DNA from: an uncultured Candidatus Melainabacteria bacterium
GTDB lineage: Bacteria > Cyanobacteriota > Vampirovibrionia > Gastranaerophilales > Gastranaerophilaceae
NCBI GenBank assembly: GCA_946622835.1
Contig: CAMOQI010000029.1
Location: forward strand, 1-7,978
Direction of reading: 5' to 3'
DNA length: 7,978 nucleotides
Positions within the stretch are counted from its first letter, which is position 1; every line of letters starts with the position of its first letter. Below the pieces are notes generated by a model, which did not search any database, was not told where the DNA came from, and was given only the letters and a program-made list of their open reading frames with translations. The translations under genes and the position numbers were made by a program. Shown here piece after piece: positions 5,790 to 7,978 of this stretch.

Positions 5790-7346
5790 ATGAATTTCAA
5801 AAAAAACAAACCCTTTATAAGTTTAATAATTTTCTGTTTTTGTATAACAAACAGCGGATTTTGTCTTGACCTTGGGGCAATAAAACCCGTAAATCCGTTA
5901 GAAGTTAAAAATGAAACTTATCAACAAGTAATCAACCAACCGACATACGTTCTTCAAAAAGGCACCCTGACAAAAAATTCAATCAAAAATCAATATACTA
6001 TTGCGATGGAAAAATTTATGCAAAGTAATGTCAGAGCTTCATATAAAGACTTTAAATTGCTTATTGAAAACATTGTACCAAGCGATTATATATATATGCA
6101 CTTAACTCAAGAAATGGCATCTATCGGATTTTTCTCATTGGCAGAACTTTCTATGTCAAAAATTCAAGACTCTCAAATCTCAGGATTATTAGAAGAAGAT
6201 GTCAAAAATTACTATTTCCCGAGCATTAATCTAAATAATAAAGATCAAATGTATCTTGCCGAAATGTATTCTAATATAATGTATAATGACCAAAGTAAAG
6301 AAGCTACCGGCGAATTATTAAAGCAAACATCCCTGCTTTCAAAATCTGATTATGCAAACTATCTTGTTGCTTTTGGCAGCATGAAAAACGGAGATATTGA
6401 ACAAGCGGAAAAATCCATTGATATTGCAATTGATAAAAATCCTAAAAATATAAACTATAAAAGATTAAGAGCTGAAATTTATTCCCAAACCAATAAACCG
6501 AAATTAGGGATTAAATATTTAAATGAATTATATAATACAAACATAAATACCGTAGTTTTTGATAAACAGCTCCATTCGTCGGGACAATACATTTTATATA
6601 AAGCCGCAAAAAATGATTACCTGAAAAAATATCATCTTGCTTATTATTACTATGACGAAGGCGAGCTTGCAAAATCCCTAAGAGTACTTCAAACGTCAAT
6701 TTCCGGTAAAAAAAATATAAATAAAGATGTCTTTGCCCTAACTGCAATGGTTTATTTTGAAATGAAAGAATTTGAAAAAGCTCAGGACTACGCCCTAAAA
6801 TCAATCAACATTGACTCCTCAAATTCGGAAGCTCTGATTATTTTAGGCAAAATTGCATTCAGAAATAATGACCTCCAAAAAGCTGAAAACTATTTTAAAA
6901 AAGCTACATCCAAAGATAAAACTCACAGTGCAGAACTAAAGCTTGCTCAAGTATATCAAAAACAAAACAATATTAAAAAAGCAAAAGAAATATATTCAAA
7001 AGTATTAAAAGTAAGCTCCAAAGCGTATGAAGCATACTATCAAATTGCACTTTTAGAAAAAGACAGACAAGACGCATACCTTAAAAAGACTGTTGCAATA
7101 AACCCTGATTTTATTGACGGTTGGCTTGATATGGCAAGAATCGAAGTCCAACGCGGCTCATACGATAATGCTCTATCGTATTTAGGAATTGCAAAATATA
7201 TCAACGATAATGATTACAGATATTACTACTATCTCGGTCTGATATTAAAAAATAAAGGAATGGCTCAAGATGCAAAACGTAATTTTGAAACCTGTCTGAA
7301 TATAAATCCTGATTATGAACCGGCGAAAAAGGAGTTAAATATATGA
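5790..7346 (+). CDS. Exported tetratricopeptide-repeat protein
   Basis: The 518-residue protein begins with a classic signal peptide: lysines at 4, 5 and 7, a hydrophobic core at about 8-20 and a likely cleavage after residue 25 (SGFC, then LDLG). The cysteine is not in a good lipobox, so a lipoprotein is unlikely. The rest is almost entirely helical repeats. Clear TPR units lie at about 186-219, 220-253, 312-345, 346-379, 380-411, 440-473 and 474-507, with characteristic endings such as KNPKN, INIDSSN, INPDF and INPDY. The region at 60-180 is helical but more divergent. TPR arrays bind other proteins, so a periplasmic or envelope-anchored scaffold is the natural reading; no enzymatic motif is visible. 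It is sandwiched in an operon between the HD-GYP protein (2 nt gap) and a response regulator (ATGA overlap), suggesting a role in the same signalling or envelope process. The partner is unknown. Confidence 0.82.
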   Translation: MNFKKNKPFISLIIFCFCITNSGFCLDLGAIKPVNPLEVKNETYQQVINQPTYVLQKGTLTKNSIKNQYTIAMEKFMQSNVRASYKDFKLLIENIVPSDYIYMHLTQEMASIGFFSLAELSMSKIQDSQISGLLEEDVKNYYFPSINLNNKDQMYLAEMYSNIMYNDQSKEATGELLKQTSLLSKSDYANYLVAFGSMKNGDIEQAEKSIDIAIDKNPKNINYKRLRAEIYSQTNKPKLGIKYLNELYNTNINTVVFDKQLHSSGQYILYKAAKNDYLKKYHLAYYYYDEGELAKSLRVLQTSISGKKNINKDVFALTAMVYFEMKEFEKAQDYALKSINIDSSNSEALIILGKIAFRNNDLQKAENYFKKATSKDKTHSAELKLAQVYQKQNNIKKAKEIYSKVLKVSSKAYEAYYQIALLEKDRQDAYLKKTVAINPDFIDGWLDMARIEVQRGSYDNALSYLGIAKYINDNDYRYYYYLGLILKNKGMAQDAKRNFETCLNINPDYEPAKKELNI

Positions 7347-7978
7347 ACAAAAAAAATATCCTTATTGTAGAAGACCACGAACTAACAAGATTCGGACTTA
7401 AAACAACTTTTGAAGATGTTGATTCCATCGGAATTATTTACGAAGCATCAACGGCAGAAGAAGCCATTGAAATATTTAAAAATAATCCGATAGAAATAGT
7501 TATTATGGATTTAGGATTGCCAAATATGAACGGAATTGAGGCTACTAAAGCTATTCGGGAACTTAATAAAGATTCAAAAATAATAATTTTAACCTCTCAT
7601 AATGATGAAAAAGAAGTTTTAAGCAGTTTAAAAGCCGGTGCCAATGCGTATTGTTCCAAAGAAATAAACCTGCAACGGCTTGTACAAGTGGTATTATCCG
7701 TAGCAGACGGTGCTGCTTGGTTTGACCCGAGCATTGCGCATATTGTCTTGCAAGCAACCGCAAAAACAGATATCGGAGAAACCTCAGGAAACTATAAAGA
7801 TTACGATTTGACCGCAAGAGAAGCACAAATCCTTAAGCTTATGACTGAAGGGCACAGTAATATGGAAATTGCTCAACAACTTGTAATCAGTGTTAATACA
7901 ACAAAAGCACACGTGGCAAGTATTTTACAAAAACTTGAAGTTGATGACAGGCTTCAGGCAGCTCTAAAAGCCTTAAAA
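7343..7978 (+). CDS. NarL/FixJ-type response regulator, 3' end missing
   Basis: The frame gives 212 residues without a stop before the window ends, so only a few C-terminal residues are probably lost. Residues 1-120 form a receiver domain: acidic pocket E10/D11, phospho-acceptor D56 in IVIMDLGLP, T84 in IILTS and K106 in CSKE, so it should be phosphorylatable. Residues about 153-212 form a LuxR-type helix-turn-helix (DLTAREAQILKLMTEGHS, then MEIAQQLVISVNTTKAHV), which binds DNA. The ATG at 7343 overlaps the preceding TGA by 4 nt, and AAGGAG (7329-7334) lies 8 nt upstream, an ideal coupled start. No histidine kinase is encoded in the window; it could lie downstream or elsewhere. Targets are unknown, and autoregulation of this operon is possible but no operator is evident. 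Confidence 0.93.
   Translation, partial: MNKKNILIVEDHELTRFGLKTTFEDVDSIGIIYEASTAEEAIEIFKNNPIEIVIMDLGLPNMNGIEATKAIRELNKDSKIIILTSHNDEKEVLSSLKAGANAYCSKEINLQRLVQVVLSVADGAAWFDPSIAHIVLQATAKTDIGETSGNYKDYDLTAREAQILKLMTEGHSNMEIAQQLVISVNTTKAHVASILQKLEVDDRLQAALKALK

Noticed and set aside
5790..5864. Lipoprotein signal (Cys25) in the exported TPR protein
   Set aside because: The residues before the cysteine are SGF, which do not fit the lipobox consensus; an ordinary signal peptidase I site is more likely.
7563..7826. Minus-strand open frame over the response regulator
   Set aside because: It is antisense to the well-supported receiver and HTH domains, and its Leu/Arg/His-rich composition is typical of a shadow frame.

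Overview
The window is AT-rich (about one third G+C by eye), gene-dense bacterial DNA with standard stop codons and mostly purine-rich ribosome binding sites. The GAF domain of the large regulatory protein looks strikingly like those of cyanobacterial cyclic-nucleotide-responsive proteins. Together with the AT-richness, a short anaerobe-type rubredoxin and surface-glycan genes, this fits an uncultured anaerobic Gram-negative such as a gut member of the non-photosynthetic cyanobacterial sister group (Gastranaerophilales/Melainabacteria). That placement is an inference with low to moderate confidence.

Layout. (1) Positions 1-2336: the end of a surface-polysaccharide operon on the + strand. It holds a GT-B glycosyltransferase cut by the left window edge and, overlapping it by 35 nt, a WbsX/GH99-like glycan enzyme. 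The glycosyltransferase frame is open all the way to the window edge, so the TTG at 182 is not its start. (2) Positions 2324-2575: a self-contained rubredoxin gene of 45 codons with its own extended -10 promoter and a long, nearly perfect hairpin behind it. (3) Positions 2590-3390: an unrecognised HEXXH zinc-metalloprotease-like protein. It has no Shine-Dalgarno sequence, and a TATAAT lies exactly where a leaderless transcript would need it. (4) Positions 3393-3902, minus strand: a double zf-TFIIB zinc-ribbon protein driven by a perfect consensus sigma-70 promoter. It converges tail-to-tail on the metalloprotease gene with only 2 nt between stop codons. (5) Positions 4063-7978: a tightly packed + strand signalling operon. 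It encodes a cytoplasmic TPR-GAF-HD-GYP cyclic-dinucleotide phosphodiesterase-like protein, an exported TPR protein (2 nt gap), and a NarL/LuxR-type response regulator (4 nt ATGA overlap) that runs off the right edge.

How they work together. The last three genes look like one signalling unit: a cyclic-nucleotide input/output protein, an exported protein-interaction scaffold and a DNA-binding output. No histidine kinase is visible. The HD-GYP protein keeps its metal-binding HD core but has a degenerate GYP motif (GYY). Its GAF domain carries an intact NKXnFX3DE signature of the kind found in cAMP/cGMP-binding GAF domains. The left part of the window is probably the edge of an O-antigen/capsule-type locus. 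The rubredoxin, metalloprotease and zinc-ribbon genes between the two operons look like independent single-gene units. There is no gene-free stretch over 300 bases; the longest is the 160 bp divergent promoter region at 3903-4062. I saw no tRNA, rRNA, CRISPR array, insertion sequence or prophage signature.
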